From Monodelphis domestica (Eukaryota; Chordata; Mammalia; Didelphimorphia; Didelphidae), in assembly GCF_027887165.1 (NCBI RefSeq), contig NC_077229.1:346437380-346501379 (forward strand): a stretch of DNA of 64,000 nucleotides, given 5' to 3'. The notes below the pieces were generated by a model that did no database searches, was not told where the DNA came from, and worked only from the letters and a program-made list of their open reading frames with translations. Below, piece by piece: positions 37,865 through 50,538 of the stretch; position 1 is the first letter of the stretch, and every line of letters begins with the position of its first letter. The translations under genes and the position numbers were made by a program.

Positions 37865-38117
37865 TTGTTCAGTAGTTTCTCAGTAGTGTCTGACTCTTTG
37901 TGACCTCACTTCAGGTTTTCTTGGGAGAGATACTAGAGTGGCTTCCCATTTCCTTCTCCAGCTCATTTTACAGATGGGAAAACCAAGGCAAACAGGGTAT
38001 AATGTCTTGCCCAGGGTCACAGAGCTAGAAAGTATCTGAGGCCAAAATTGAACTCAGGGAGATGAATTTTCCTAACTTTAGGCCTGTCACTTTATACACT
38101 GTCACCACATAGCTACC
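37865..38117 (-). mobile_element. tRNA-derived SINE
   Basis: TGTCTGACTCTTTGTGACC, TTTCCTTCTCCAGCTCATTTTACAG and a CACATAGCTACC end. It lies just right of the chimeric insertion and a SINE remnant (37632-37800, plus). Confidence 0.85.
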
Positions 38118-38626
38118 CAATCTTATGAACATAAGATGCAAAGATTTTTGACATACTAATTCCTAGGTTGATTTTAATCATAATTAAAACACTGCCATAA
38201 ACTTCACTGGAAAAACAAGAATAAAAGTGTATAAGACTTGTTATGAAAAGAACTGCAAAATGCTTTAAGATGACAACTCATATCAACACTAGATAGCTGA
38301 CAAAGGATTTTCCTTACCACATTCTGAGTAAGGCATTCTTATTATTCTCATTTTAACATATGAATAACTGAAATCAGAGAAGTAATTTTCAGAAGGATAC
38401 TGAGGCCAGTAAGTGGCACAGAGGGAATTAAGCCTAATTCTTCTTGATTGCAAGTTCAGTGTTATTTTACATTCAACATGTTGTACTAAGCTAACATTAA
38501 AAATAAGTAGAATTCAAAATTTTTTTACATCTCTGTTAAGAACTACATATATTAAAGCTATCAAGCCATTATCCAAGGGCCAAAAAAACGAGGACAATCA
38601 AAACAAAATGACACATAAGGGTAGGG

Positions 38627-38649
38627 TATATATATATATATATATATAT
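38627..38649. repeat. (TA)n microsatellite
   Basis: Uninterrupted TA repeat of 23 bases. Confidence 0.95.
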
Positions 38650-38959
38650 GAGGCTAGATTTTATTTTTTTAAATGTACATAAAATTCCTTTTCATCAATA
38701 AGATATATGCTCCAAAAGACTGGTTGGGGGAAAAAAATCTTATTACTAGAGCACCTGACTCTTATCATGTCCATGACCTCAATTTTAAATCCGATAGGTT
38801 AAATATTTTCTAAAAATCTATCTTTACCTTAAACAGAACCAGAAAAAAAACTGAAGAATTTGATAGCATAAATAATGTATTATATCATCATAGCTTTAAT
38901 GATTTAAATTTAATCTTTAAATCACTGAAAAGGCCAATAACTGGGTGTCACTCAGGACT

Positions 38960-39540
38960 GTCCAGGGCCATGTTTTCTTCTCTGATATTACTTCATTTGG
39001 TGACATCAATTTCCCTGGTTTCAATTATCAGCTCTACAAATATGATTCTCATATCCACTTGCCAAGTCCTAAACTCTCTCCTAACCTCCAAAGTGATGCC
39101 TAGTGAACATCTTAAATTAGATGACATCTTAAATTCAATGCCCAAAATTAAGCTTATTTTCTTCTCTAACTCTATTCCCCCTGAATTTCCTTTTTACTGT
39201 CAAGAATATTTTCCTGCCAGTCACTAAAGGTTCAAAATCTAGGTTCGCTCTTTGGCTTCTCACTCTTTATATCTCCCATATCTAATCTACAGTAAAGTTA
39301 CACTGATTACCTCACATCACCTTATAACCTGGACTAATACAACAGCCTTCTGGTTGTTTATTGATTGTCTCTAATTTGTCCTATATATGTTTGTATTATG
39401 TTTTGATGTTGTCTCTACCCATTAGATTGTGAGCTCCTGGAGAGCAGAGATTGTTTTTTGCTTTTCTTTTACATCCCCAGTAGTTAGCATTGTACCTGGC
39501 ATATAGCAGGCACTTAATAAATGCTCGTTGACAATCAATT
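38960..39540 (+). repeat. L2 LINE fragment
   Basis: L2 sequence with the 3' terminus TAGATTGTGAGCTCCTGGAGAGCAGAGATTG and AGCAGGCACTTAATAAATGCTCGTTGAC (about 39424-39532). Confidence 0.75.
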
Positions 39541-39639
39541 GACTTGTCTTTTTATTTCACTTTGCATAAGTTCATGCAAATCTTTACATACAGTTTCCCT
39601 GTATTCTTGGTATTCATAATTTTTTAAAAGTGTAATAAT

Positions 39640-39840
39640 AGGGGCAACTGGGTGGCTCAGTGGAGTGAGAGCCAGGTCTAGAGATTGGAAGTCATAGGTT
39701 CAAATCTGGCCTCAGACACCTGCCATCTGTGTGACCCCAGGCAAATCAGTTAACCCCCATTTCCTGACCCATACCACTCTTCTGCCTTGGAACCAATACA
39801 TAGTACTAATTCTAAGATGGGAAGGTAAGGATTATAAAAA
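39640..39840 (+). mobile_element. MAR1-type SINE
   Basis: GGGGCAACTGGGTGGCTCAG through TGTGTGACCCCAGGC and CTCTTCTGCCTTGGAACC to an A-rich tail. Flanked by AAAAGTGTAATAAT (39626-39639) and AAAAGTGTAATGAT (39841-39854), 13 of 14 identical. Confidence 0.88.
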
Positions 39841-40374
39841 AAAAGTGTAATGATATCAGAAGAAATTTATGTACCCAATTTGTTTAGCTATTTCACAACT
39901 GGTAGACACTAACTTTGTTTTCATTTCTTTGCTAACAAAGTTCCAGACTTAAGAGGTTATCAAATACTGTTCATCCTTCAGTATAATACTATATTTTCCA
40001 GCCACTTTGGACACATCAGTGAGATTCAGCAAGAGGATACTCATGCCCTGATATTTTAGCTGCTTTTCTAAAGTAGAATGTTAGTATTCTGGTTAGTTGT
40101 TCCTCATGAAATTAAGGTACAAGTATTTCAGTATACCTTAGCTAAATTTTAAATGGTGGAAAAATCAAACTGGAATTTGATCTAGAACCTGTTTGGGTTC
40201 TCAATACAATCTCTTCAGCTAGTCAGTTACAGTCAAAAGCATTTGTTAACTGAATGTATGGTGCTAGTATGAAGCAGGAACCAGGTTAAGTTACCTAAAA
40301 TCTGGCAGTTAACGTTATTTAATATATTAAGTACCCCAAAAACTACGATTATAGATGAATGAAATAGATGGTCT

Positions 40375-40960
40375 GCTTACCACAAGTCCCTCCCCCTTCC
40401 AGTTTATTCTCCATTCAGCTAAAGTGATTTTCCTTAAGTCCTGGTCTGACCATGTCAAACCTTCCCTACTGAAAATACCACAGGAGCTCCGTATCACCTA
40501 AAGGATCAATATAAAATCTTGTTTGGCTTTCAAAACCCTTCATAACCTACTTCTTCCCTTTCTAGCCTTCCTCACCTCTCACTTCCTCTACCATGCCCTC
40601 TTTAATTCAGTGACACTGGCATTTTTAAGGTTCCTCAAACAAGACACTCCATCCTTCAGCTCCAGGCATTTCCCTCAACTGCTTTCCCCCCCTCCCCTTA
40701 ACTACCCAGACTGGTTTCCCCAGATTCATTCAAGTTACAGCTAAAATCTCAGCTTCTCCAAGAAACCTTTCCTAATCCCTCTTAATTCCAGTGCCTTCCT
40801 TCTGCTGATTTCCTATATGGCTTATTGGTATGTATAATTCTTGGTGTGCTCCTTCAGGAGAGTTTGAGTTCCTTAAAGGGCAGGATTTGTCTTTTGTCTT
40901 TCTTTTTATCTCTAGCACTCAGCACAGGTAAGGTGCTTAACAAATATAATTGCCATAAGA
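40375..40960 (+). repeat. L2 LINE 3' part
   Basis: Typical L2 3' series: CTAAAGTGATTTTCCTTAAG, TCTGACCATGTCAAACC, AAAACCCTTCATAACCTAC, CTCCAAGAAACCTTTCCTAA, and an end at CACTCAGCACAGGTAAGGTGCTTAACAAATA. Confidence 0.75.
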
Positions 40961-41321
40961 TTTCCTGCCTAAATGAATATTGTTAATGTAAGGAAATGAA
41001 TACTGCTATGTAGTTTACTTTCTCTTTTAATTTTACAAAAATCTTTTTTTCCTTACTAAAATGACAGTTTTGCAATTTGTTTTGAATGTTAGCATTTTTC
41101 ATTATATCAATAGTTTAAGAGCTGAAACAGATCTCAGAAGTCATCTATTAGCAATTGAGTGTAAAAATATTGCAGTAGAATTTTGAATTTTAGGAGTAAA
41201 AACATCTTTTTATTCTTTCCCATATACCAAAGATGCTAACATTTAAAATATTGTGGTAGGGAAAATGATCTAAAAACTTATTTTTTTCCCCTGAATTTAT
41301 ATACAGATTTTTTAAAGAGCT

Positions 41322-41540
41322 GCTGCTACGTGGTTCAGTGCATAAAGCCCAGGGTCTTTAAATCTGGGCGATTTAAGTTCAAATTTGGTGTCCAACAATT
41401 AACAGCTATGTGACCATAGGTAAGTCACTTAACCATTTGCCTCAGTTTTCTCATCTGTAAAATGAGTTGGAGAAGGAAATGACAAACCCCAAAAAGCAGT
41501 CAAACAGTAAGACACAATTGAAATGACTAAATAACAATAC
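41322..41540 (+). mobile_element. tRNA-derived SINE
   Basis: GTGGTTCAGTGCATAAAGCC, TAAGTCACTTAACC, GAGTTGGAGAAGGAAATGAC and an AATAACAATAC tail. Confidence 0.8.
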
Positions 41541-43278
41541 AGATTTTAAAATATTTTAGAAATACTTTTGATCCAAGCTCGTTATTCAACATAAATTAAG
41601 CCCTTTTCATGATATTTTTACAATTTTCATTTATTGGCATCCTTTTATTGTATATAGTAAAATGTACTGAAAAAGATGTTATTTGCTTTTTTTTCCTGAA
41701 TTATGTGTTTTATTTTTTCCAAGACAGTGGTCTTATCCTTTGGAAGAAGCCATGAGAAAAGCAAATATACGAGCATTATCAATTTATCCCTATCTAACTT
41801 CTTTTCCAGCTCTCTGAGCTTAAAATACCATAGCATAGCATTAAACTGGTGAGACGCCCAAATGTAGAAATGTTTTCCCTGCCTTACAATAGTAGACACT
41901 TGTCAGAAATTTCTGCTCCAAAAGCTTTTATTTATTCAAGCTGGTTTCAATGGAAGTACATTTGCACTAAAGTAAAAGCATTTATAAAAGTGAATGCCAT
42001 TGTAGTTTTATATGTAAGAAAATTATTTCCAAGTCCCTGTTGATCACCCTCTATTTTGTGAAGTACACATAAATGTAATTCCAATATGGGAAGGAGAGAG
42101 AAAAAGAGAACTTGGATATTTCTTGGCCTTATTATAAAATCTAACCAATTATTAAATCAAATATTTAAATTTTAGGAATGTTCATCTTATTCTCTCAGTC
42201 TTTAATGGCATTTGGAATTTTAAAGTAGATTTTTGTGGTACTTTATTGACTGTTGATTAACTTAAAAGTTTTTAGTATTTTTAAAATAACAATTAAATAG
42301 ATATTCTTTGATATTTTAACTTTTAATCAGAAGGACACAATAAATTTTATTCTGATACTGGTATTAGTTGGGATGTGAGTGGGGAGCTAAGAAAGGTCTT
42401 ATGCAGGAGGATGCCCTTAAATTGAATTCTGAAGGCAACTAAAAATTCTATAAAGGCAGTGGTGATGAGCAAGTGTATTCCAGGTACAAAGGACACTGTA
42501 CAATGCTCAGAGATAGGCACTGAAGTATTTATGTATGAGGAGGAAAAACCAGGGAATGGATAAAATATATAATAAAGGTGAAAAAGTAGGTTGGAGCCTT
42601 TTAGTATACTTGCATGGTATCGATAACAATCCAGTAAAAAAAATAAGGAGCAATCAGGTAGGTAAAGGGAGAACCAAGAAAGCAGTATCATAGGAACCTA
42701 AAGAGGACAAAGTATTCCAGAGGAGAACAAAAGTCAGATAAGTCAAATGTTGCAGAAAAGTCAAGAATGATGAGGATTGAGAAAAGGTCCACTAGATCTG
42801 GTAATTAAGAGGTCACCATTAACTTTGGTAAACGTTGTTTCACTTGAATGATGAAGCCAGAGGTAAAGTTACAAGGTACATGTTTTTTTCTGAGAAGTTC
42901 AGATGGAAATGGAATTTGAGATACTGGGCTATAGCTTAAGGGGGCTTTCAGTTCTAATTTTTGTTGAAATTCTTTCCATTTATATTGTTGTAGTGGTATA
43001 CGTTGTTTTCCTTGGTCCTTTTCCCCCCCAGCTTTTATTCTTCAATATCTTCTTGTCTACGGACTCCCTTGCTGCCTAATAAAATGCCCGTGTCTTGGCC
43101 CCCAAAAAAGAAAAATTGGAATATACCTCTTTCTGATATTCACAGAAATGTGGGACCAATGGTGTAGAACATTGCACACATTGCTAGAATTGCTATGTTG
43201 GTTGTGATGAATAACTTTTTTTTAAACAAAATTCTGTTATAAGGTCTCAGTATGGAAGAGAAAAGATAAACATTTATT

Positions 43279-43297
43279 TGTGTGTGTGTGTGTGTGT
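43279..43297. repeat. (TG)n microsatellite
   Basis: TG repeat of about 19 bases followed by TATGTATACACACATATAT, a partly self-complementary purine-pyrimidine tract. Confidence 0.9.
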
Positions 43298-43401
43298 ATG
43301 TATACACACATATATCCATACATTTATATGAACACATAAGTATAGAAATTAAGACAAAATAAAAACAATCAATAAAATCTCTTAAAAAACAAAACAAGAA
43401 A

Positions 43402-43690
43402 TAGTGCTGGACTTAAGAGTCCAGAAGACTTTGGTTATGACTTATTAGCTGTATGACCATGAGCAAATTCATCAATAAGCATTTTAATTACCTATGCATT
43501 AGTTATTGTGGATATAAATACAAGAGTGAAAATTTCCTTGACCCCATGTACCTTAAGGTCTGTTTATCTTTCTAGTCTGTTTCCACAGCTATATAATCTA
43601 TCTCACAAAGCTATTGTAAGAATTAATTGAATAATACAAAATGTTTAGCAAACTTTAAAGCTATTTAAATGTTGGTTATTACTATTTAGT
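43402..43690 (+). repeat. tRNA-derived SINE, apparently interrupted
   Basis: First part 43402-43475 (AGTGCTGGACTTAAGAGTCC, TGTATGACCATGAGC); second part 43590-43690 (CTCACAAAGCTATTGTAAG, AAAGCTATTTAAATGTTGG). The stretch between (AATAAGCATTTTAATTACCTATGC...) looks like another repeat. Confidence 0.5.
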
Positions 43691-44954
43691 AGACGAATGG
43701 ACTGAAAAAATAACACTTGATTCCTGTTATTCGATTAAAATCATTTCATGAGATTTCATTTCCATATTCTAAATTGTGAAGTGTTTATCTGTAAAAGTTA
43801 GTTTTCTTAATAAATATTTGGCAAATTGAATGAAGGGCAAAAGCAAAATTTATCTTTGTACCTCTTCCTAGAATTTTCACAGTGAATTACATGCTGAAGG
43901 ACAACTTGGACCCAACCTACCTTTCTACTCTTAATACGCATTACTTCCTTTCTAAACTCTGAATTTGATCTTCCTGTTTTTTTATTCACACACAACATTC
44001 CATCTCCTCAACTTTGTATTGGTAGTTTCCCATCCTGGGCCTGTCTTTTCACTTTCACCTCTTAGAATTTGATAGTTTGATAAGCAGCACCCTCAATATT
44101 AGGTTTTACCTGATTTCCTTTGCCTTCAAGTGTCAACTTTCTCCAAATTACTTTGTATTCATTTTGTATGTATTCCATATAAATTTAAGAAAAATGAAAT
44201 GTTGGGTTCAATCCCCACCTCTCATACATACTGGCTTTATGACCTGGGGCATGTCACACAACCACGCTGTACTCTAGGCAAATCTAATATTTATTATTTA
44301 TAGGTGTTGACTCACATTGGTCAAATTTCCTCACACAGGTCAGACTTAGTTCCCTATTCCAATGGAATCAAAAGTCCAGTCCATATCCCTATCCTATCTG
44401 TATAGTCTTATATTCATATGTGTTGTCTCCTGAATTAGACATAAAATTCCTTGAGGGCATTTGTCTTTCTATCCATAATGCCTGACAGCTTGCTGACTGA
44501 TTGATGTGGAGGAAGTGAAGAACTGTAGTTAGTGATAAAAGTCAGTTTTCTAAGAACAGATTTAAGAAAAACATCCCCATAAGAAAAGTCCATCTATTCA
44601 AAGGGCAGGTAAAAGCAAGAGATATCACTTGGGTCAAGAATATAATTGCACAGATTGAACAATGTCAAGAGAGAAAAGGAACTATCACATATTTTCTTTA
44701 TGGAAAACTTGACATTAAAAGACTCTGCCATCATTCTGATTCCTGTGGAGCCAAAACTAACACACTTGTTAGGATCCTAAACATTGGGCAAGTCACCTTT
44801 GAATGTTAGTTTTGTTAGCAGGAGAAATGAGTGAATTGGAGATAATTCTAAGATCCCCTCTATATCTGAGCCTACAACTCCTGATATATCAAAAATGGAC
44901 ATTTGAAAAAGTTAAAGACTATTTCATCTAAAGTCATACTTAATTTTATCCAGC

Positions 44955-45965
44955 TCTAGAAAACTGTGATTCTTCCTACCTTCCTCATTCAACTTTCATC
45001 TTTCTCCAATCCTTAAAGTCTCAACTGGTGCCTTCTCTAATATAATCAAATAGGCCCAAACCTCCTCATCTTTTAAAAAAACAAAAGCCTCCATACTTCT
45101 GTCTTCAGCCCTCTTCACTATATTATTCACTGGATGAAATCAGATCCTATGATTTCAATTATCATCTCTATGCACATGATTCTCAGTTCTACTTGACTAG
45201 CCCTAACCTCTCTCCCCAACTGCCTATTAGACATTTCAAACTAGATGCCCCGTAAACATCTAAACTCTGCACTTCAAAAACTGAACTCCCTATTATCTCT
45301 GCTCCTAACTCTCCCTCTTCATCTCCCAGGATAACTTAAGTGTCATTCTTAACTCTTCACTCTCATTTCCCATATCCACAGAGCCTACTGATTAGTCTCC
45401 CTGCACCTAGTCTTGACTCATTCCAGCCCACTCCACTCAGCTGTAAGTTATCTTCCTAAAAGGCAAGCCTGACTTCTCCTATTAAATAAACTCCACAGGC
45501 TCCCTATTACAACATTCCAGTAGCAAACATAAAATCCTGCCTAGCTTTAAAAGCTTATACTTGCAACTATCCAACTTTTCCATTCTCTTTACATTTTATT
45601 TCCATCAACATACTCTTGATTTTGCTTCCTTGTTGTTCAATGCACAAGACATTTTATCTTTTGACAGCATTTTCACTGGCTGTCCCCCATACCTGGAATT
45701 CTCTTCCTTTTCAAATTAGCCTCTTTGATTCTCTGCCTAAGTCCAAAATTCTTGCAAGAAGCCTTTTCAAGTCCTCCTTAATTTTAATGTCCCCCATTTT
45801 GTCATGTATATATCCTGTTTGTACAGAGCTGTTTGCATGTTGTCTCTCTCATTAGATTGTGAGGTAGTTGAGAGGAAAGAGCTGTTTTTTGCCTTTCTTT
45901 GTATCCTCAGAATTTTGCACAATGTTTGAAGGGACCTAATAAATGCTAGTTGACAGACTAACTAT
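44955..45965 (+). repeat. L2 LINE 3' half
   Basis: Shows L2 landmarks in order: ATTATCATCTCTATGCACATGATTCTC (45158-45184), GCTCCCTATTAC, GTCCCCCATACCTGGAATTC, TTAGATTGTGAGGTAGTTGAG, and an end near AATAAATGCTAGTTGACAGACT. Confidence 0.75.
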
Positions 45966-46084
45966 CCCTTCAAATTATTATGCAATCTCACCTCTTTATC
46001 TCAGATTAAAAAAACCAAATAATCTCTACATTATTTGCCTCCACTTCTTCTACTCTCATTCATAATTAAACCTTTTGCAATATG

Positions 46085-48055
46085 CTAACCTCATCACTCA
46101 GTTGGAACTGCTCTCTCCAAAGGGTATCTGTGCTCTCCTATAAAATCTTGATGGTCTTTTCTCAGTCCGAATCCTTCTTGATCTATTTGCTGCATTTGAC
46201 AATGTTGACCACTCTCTTCTCAATACTCTTCCCTCTGGATTTTCCTAACATTCCTTTTTTCATTCTTCCCCTACCTGTCTGACTGCTCCTTCTCAGTTTT
46301 CCTTGTTGACTCATTTATCATCCATAGTATACCTCCTAATTGTGGATGTTTTCCAAAGTCCTGTCTTCAGTTTTCCTCTTCTCACCTTTTAAATTCTCAC
46401 TCAGTAACATTATCAGTTCCCACAGGTATAGTCACTGGAGAGGTGTTTTCCTATCTCTATGCAAATGACTCAGTCCTATAGCCCCATTGTCTTTTCTGAG
46501 CCTCAGCATCAAATAACAAACTGCCCAATAGCCTAATAGACAACTCACACAGGCTGTCCAAAAGATAACTCAAATTCAACCCCCCACCCCCATTATCATT
46601 ACATGTATCTCAACATCAGGAATGAAAACGTTTTGCAGGGGTAAGGAAAGGTAATTGGCTAAATGAACAACATAAAACAAATGCTTTTGAGGCTTAGAGT
46701 ACTTTTTAAGAATTAGATTCTTTTAAAGCAAGAATTGTTGAGTTGACATTAATATAAAATCTTCCAAAATTATAAATCCAAATTCCAAAATTAAAACATA
46801 AACCCCTATTGCTTCCACCCAATTCTGTTATGCTTTATGTAAAATAAATCCATTCTCAAAAGCAATGAGAATTGGGAAAATGAGCAATGATAATTATTAT
46901 TAAGTTCCTACTTTGTCCTAGGCACATGATAGTGAACCTAGGGCTCTCAGAGCCCTCTCTGAGGGCATGCCTGTCCTCAACCCCCAGAGTTTGTTACTAG
47001 AAAGCCAGAGGGACTTGGGGTGGAAATGTTCTCCTCCCCCTCTCCATGCACCTGAGGACATTTCTCAAATGACCTACCCTTCAACCCAATAGGAACATTT
47101 CCTCTCCCCCCTGTTTTGGGTAAGGAGGGCTGGGGGTGAGGTAGGAGAGGGCAGGGCATGGCACTCTATGTCTAAAAGGTTCGCCATCATTGTCCCAGGC
47201 ACTGGAATACCAGGTTGAAATATTATCTACTTCTAGTTGGCAATGTTTATCATCTTTCCTCCCAAGTCTTATCTTCCAACCTGTCCTATTCCAAACTTTC
47301 CTATTCTACAGAGGCACTACCATCTTTCCATCTTTCCTGACTTCAGATTCATAATCTGAAGCATCATCTGGGCCTCCTCTCTCTTCCACACTCCACATCC
47401 CAATTATATGCCAATTTTTGCAGTTCTCCCTCCACAATATCTCTTATATTTGATCTTTTTTTTTTTTTCTGTTCACACAGCCACCACTTGGTCCACTTTC
47501 TCTCACCCAGACTGTTATAAATAGCCTCCTCACTGCTCTCTCTGCCTTAAGTCTTTCAAGACCTCAGTCCAATATCAGTTAAGCCCCACATAATCTGGTT
47601 CCAAACTCTTTCTAGCCTACTTGGACATTACTTGTTGTCCTGCACTCTTGAGTTCTACCCAAACTGACATTCTTTCTGTTCCTCATACATCAATTCTATC
47701 CCCCATTTCCTTGCTTCTGCCTTAGTTATTTCCCATGCCTTGAATGGTATTCCTTTCTTACCCTGCTTCAAAAGCCCTCTCTTCTCAAATATCATCTTCT
47801 GCATGAAGCCTTTTCCAATTTCTACCAACCATTCATTGTGTTCTGTATTTTATCTACATTTATATACTTATAGTTAACTTAATATTTATGTTGTATATAT
47901 TTTTATATATGCTTGTTTTCTCCCTCTTTAGAATGAATGTAAACTCCTGACAAGTTAGGATTGTTTCATTCTTTGTACTTGAATCACCAGAATTTAGCAG
48001 TGTCTGGCACATAGTAGGAGCCTAATGAATACTTGCTGTCTGGTTGGTTAATAGA
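46085..48055 (+). mobile_element. L2 LINE, reverse-transcriptase part to 3' end
   Basis: At about 46173-46245 the plus strand encodes LLDLFAAFDNVDHSLLNTLP, matching the L2 reverse-transcriptase motif A region. Near 46455 it reads YLYANDS where an active element has YADD, so a catalytic Asp is lost. It continues to the L2 3' end (CTGGCACATAGTAGGAGCCTAATGAATA near 48004-48031). A non-L2 stretch of about 250 bases lies at 46900-47180. Confidence 0.75.
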
Positions 48056-49150
48056 TGTCATCTTAAACTCAGGAAGTCCAAAACTGAATTCATGATATTC
48101 CTTCTAAAATTTGCCTCTTCCTAACTTCTCTTTTCTCTTATTAACACCATTAGTCACTCAGTCATTCAGGCTAAAACAGGAGTAATTTTTGAATGTCTCC
48201 TCCCATAGTGTCAATCTAATCCTACTGATTTAACTGCAAAATTCAGCATGGATGTATTTTCCTTTCTATTCTCTAAACTTTATCTTCAATCACCTGGGCT
48301 ATTCTAATCGCCTCTTAATAATTCTCCCTATCTGAAATTTCCATCTTTCATAATATTGCCAAAATAATATAGGGCATAAATTTGATTCAGCCAATGCCCT
48401 ACTCAAAACCTCTGAAAATACAATCCCATCATTCAATGTCTTCAATGATTTTCTCAGGCCTTAGCCTTGACTGAATTTAGTCACAGAAACTGGGCTTCTT
48501 ACTATTTCCTCTCTGAGTCACCTGAGTAGCTCAGTGGATAGGGCACAGGATCTGGAGTCAGAAGAATTAGATTTAAATCTAGCTTCAGACACTTTGTAAC
48601 TTTGGGCAAATAATTAACTTCTACCTTTCTCAGTTTCCTCAATTATAAAATGGTCTTTCAGGGTTTTCCTGAAGATCAAGTTGGTTTATATTTGCAAAGC
48701 TCCTAGTATTTAGCAGGCAAGTAATAAATGTTTATGTCTTTCTTTCTGACCTCATATAATGCTTCTGGTTTTTTCCCAGATATAAGAAAACATTACCTTG
48801 TGTAAATTCCACACACTACTGTCCCATTCCAGCTAATGTCCAAGATCAAAGTGGTTTAAATTATCTTTATGATCCCCTCATGGCACCCTAAAACCTATGA
48901 TCCCCCTTCAACTTTATTAAGGTTCCAATTCCTAGGGGACTGTGATTAGAAGTGATCCCTCTTACCTTGACTCTCTAAGGTTTCTTCCACTTTTCCTGGA
49001 CAATGAATCATATGCTAACCTGCTTCATAATAATTTATTTACTTTTCTCATCCCCCTAGAGTGCAAAGTCCCTGCCAACAAAGGCTACATAATATTTCAA
49101 CTTTGTATTCCAGTGCTTAGGGCAAGGAATATATATGTATCTTTGGTCAA
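48056..49150 (+). repeat. L2 LINE fragment with SINE insertion
   Basis: A second L2 copy directly follows the first (AAAACTGAATTCATGATATTCC, CTGCAAAATTCA, and so on), is interrupted by a tRNA-derived SINE at about 48520-48730, and resumes to a typical TTGTATTCCAGTGCTTAG end. Confidence 0.65.
48520..48730 (+). mobile_element. tRNA-derived SINE in L2
   Basis: GAGTAGCTCAGTGGATAGGG, GGAGTCAGAAGAATTAG, CTCAGTTTCCTCAATTATAAAATGG and an AATAAATG end. Confidence 0.75.
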
Positions 49151-49360
49151 CTTCCTCATTCTGATTACTTCAACCAACATCCAAGTTATTTCACATTAAG
49201 CATAATTGAGTGGAGGCACCAGGGTTTTATAAGTTAACTATCATTTTGGGAGCTTAAACATTAAAATGTCAGTAAGTTCAACAGTCCTTCCTTTAAAAGA
49301 ATCCAATTATGAAGCATGAATCCTATTTAAGAAAATAAGGACTATAATGATCTATTCTAG

Positions 49361-49548
49361 GGGGCAGCTCAGAAGCTCAGTGGGTTGAGAGCCAGGCCTA
49401 GAGCCCAGAGGTCCTAGGTTGGAATCTGATCTCAGATACTTCCCAACTGTGTGACCCTGGGCAAGTCACTTAACCCCCATTGCCTAGCCTTTACTACTTT
49501 TCTGTCTTTGATTCCAAGAGGGAAGGTAAGGGATTAAAAAAAAAAAAG
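49361..49548 (+). mobile_element. MAR1-type SINE
   Basis: GGGGCAGCTCAGAAGCTCAG to GGAAGGTAAGGGATT and a 12-A tail. A short TATTCTA repeat flanks it. It lies in intron 1 only about 450 bp from exon 1. Confidence 0.85.
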
Positions 49549-49989
49549 TATTCTAAGCCTCAAATGTCTTTGTTTTTTGTCATTCAGATATCTATAGTTA
49601 CTTTTCCTTATGGTTTTGTTCTAGACGTGGAGATTCATGAAATGGCAATCAAAGATTGAAATAAATAAAAATGAAGATACTAAATTCAATAATCAACTCT
49701 TCTAACCTGATGACAGTCTTCCTTAGACATTTCCTTCCCCCTCCCCCAAACTATGAGGAGGCCTAGATAGAACGATTAAGTGTAATTTTAACCAAGGTTT
49801 GGCAACATCGGTAATTAAAAGCCCTGTTTCCTTTAAGATCCTCAATAAATAAATTTTCTACCCCCCACCCCCAGGCCCTCGCCAGAAACAAAAATGCCGA
49901 ACAACCCAAATCCCAACCAAGCGCATCTGTCACCCCAGCCCACATCCGCCCCCTGGGCTGTTGCTTAGGCAAAGGGCTGGACCACTTAC

Positions 49990-50533
49990 TGAGCTGTCCC
50001 CCTCCCGGCATCACACTGGGATCCCGGCTCCCGGCGCCCCCCGCTCCGGCTGCCCCGAGGATCCCGGGGCCTCCCACTCCAGGCGGGGTCCCGCTCTGTC
50101 GCTCGAAGTTGCCCGGGTTAGAAAAGTAGTCTCGGAGCCGAGGCAGCTCCCGGCCACTCTCCAGCAGCTCAGTGTGCAGCTCCAGGGCCGTCAGTAGAAA
50201 CTGATCACGCAGGAGCTGCGCCGCGATAGCGTCCACCGACAGGCGGGCGGGAGGCTCTCCCGCGCCTGCTCCTACTGCTGTTGCTGTTGCTGCCGCTGCC
50301 GCTGCCGCCTCCCCTCCGGGGACCCCCGGGCGCCCTCCACCTGCCCCGGCCATTGGCTCCTGCGGGGACAGGGAGCCTCCGGAGCCGGGATCGGGGCCGC
50401 TCCCGGGACCCAGTCTCAGGCCAGGCCGCCGTTCCTCCTCAGTCGCCGCCGCCACCTCGTCGTCGTCGTCGTCCGAGTCGCTGAGAAACGGGTTCACGCC
50501 ACTGCTGCCGCCTCCCGCAGACATCGCCGCCAT
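49990..50533 (-). CDS. RELCH: RELCH exon 1 (coding part), N-terminus of RAB11-binding protein RELCH
   Basis: This is the first coding exon of RELCH (KIAA1468). In other mammals RELCH binds RAB11 and OSBP and helps move cholesterol from recycling endosomes to the trans-Golgi network. The 544 bases encode residues 1-181 plus one base. They start MAAMSAGGGSSGVNPFLSDS, followed by an acidic run (DSDDDDDE), a Gly/Pro/Ala-rich low-complexity stretch with an alanine tract, and the conserved block LLRDQFLLTALELHTELLES through RDYFSNPGNFERQSGTPPG. The exon ends at GGGQL plus A, then gtaagt at 49989-49984. The spliced codon AAT gives the N of QLNRAGS, as I recall for the human protein. The open frame continues past the donor to 49763, but that is intron. 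The start is the upstream of two near ATGs, matching the mammalian MAAM start. Identification rests on remembered family sequence and is very secure. Confidence 0.96.
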
Positions 50534-50538
50534 CTTAA
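50525..50538 (-). promoter_or_regulatory. YY1-type site overlapping the RELCH start codon
   Basis: On the minus strand the bases read TTAAGATGGCGGCG, an exact match to the strong YY1 consensus AAnATGGCGGC. Its ATG is the RELCH initiation codon. Downstream YY1 sites at or near start codons are typical of TATA-less CpG-island promoters. Binding is inferred. Confidence 0.7.

Larger units (their letters stand above)
14532..49989 (-). other. RELCH: RELCH intron 1
   Basis: Intron of about 35.5 kb separating exon 1 from exon 2. It is dominated by transposable-element sequence: L2 tracts, L1 fragments, a CR1/L3 LINE, SINEs, and the DNAJC1-LINE chimeric retro-insertion at 33927-37610. Stretches where I recognise nothing clear include 25200-26150, 31140-31400 and 41560-42300. 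The small open frames scattered through it look like chance frames in AT-rich or repeat DNA. Confidence 0.8.

Noticed and set aside
43140..43397. Open frame with a Thr-His repeat, minus strand
   Set aside because: It crosses the (TG)n microsatellite and has no other protein-like character.
49763..49989. Extension of the exon 1 open frame past the splice donor
   Set aside because: The frame continues by chance into intron 1. The gtaagt donor at 49989 and the match to exon 2 show that coding stops there.
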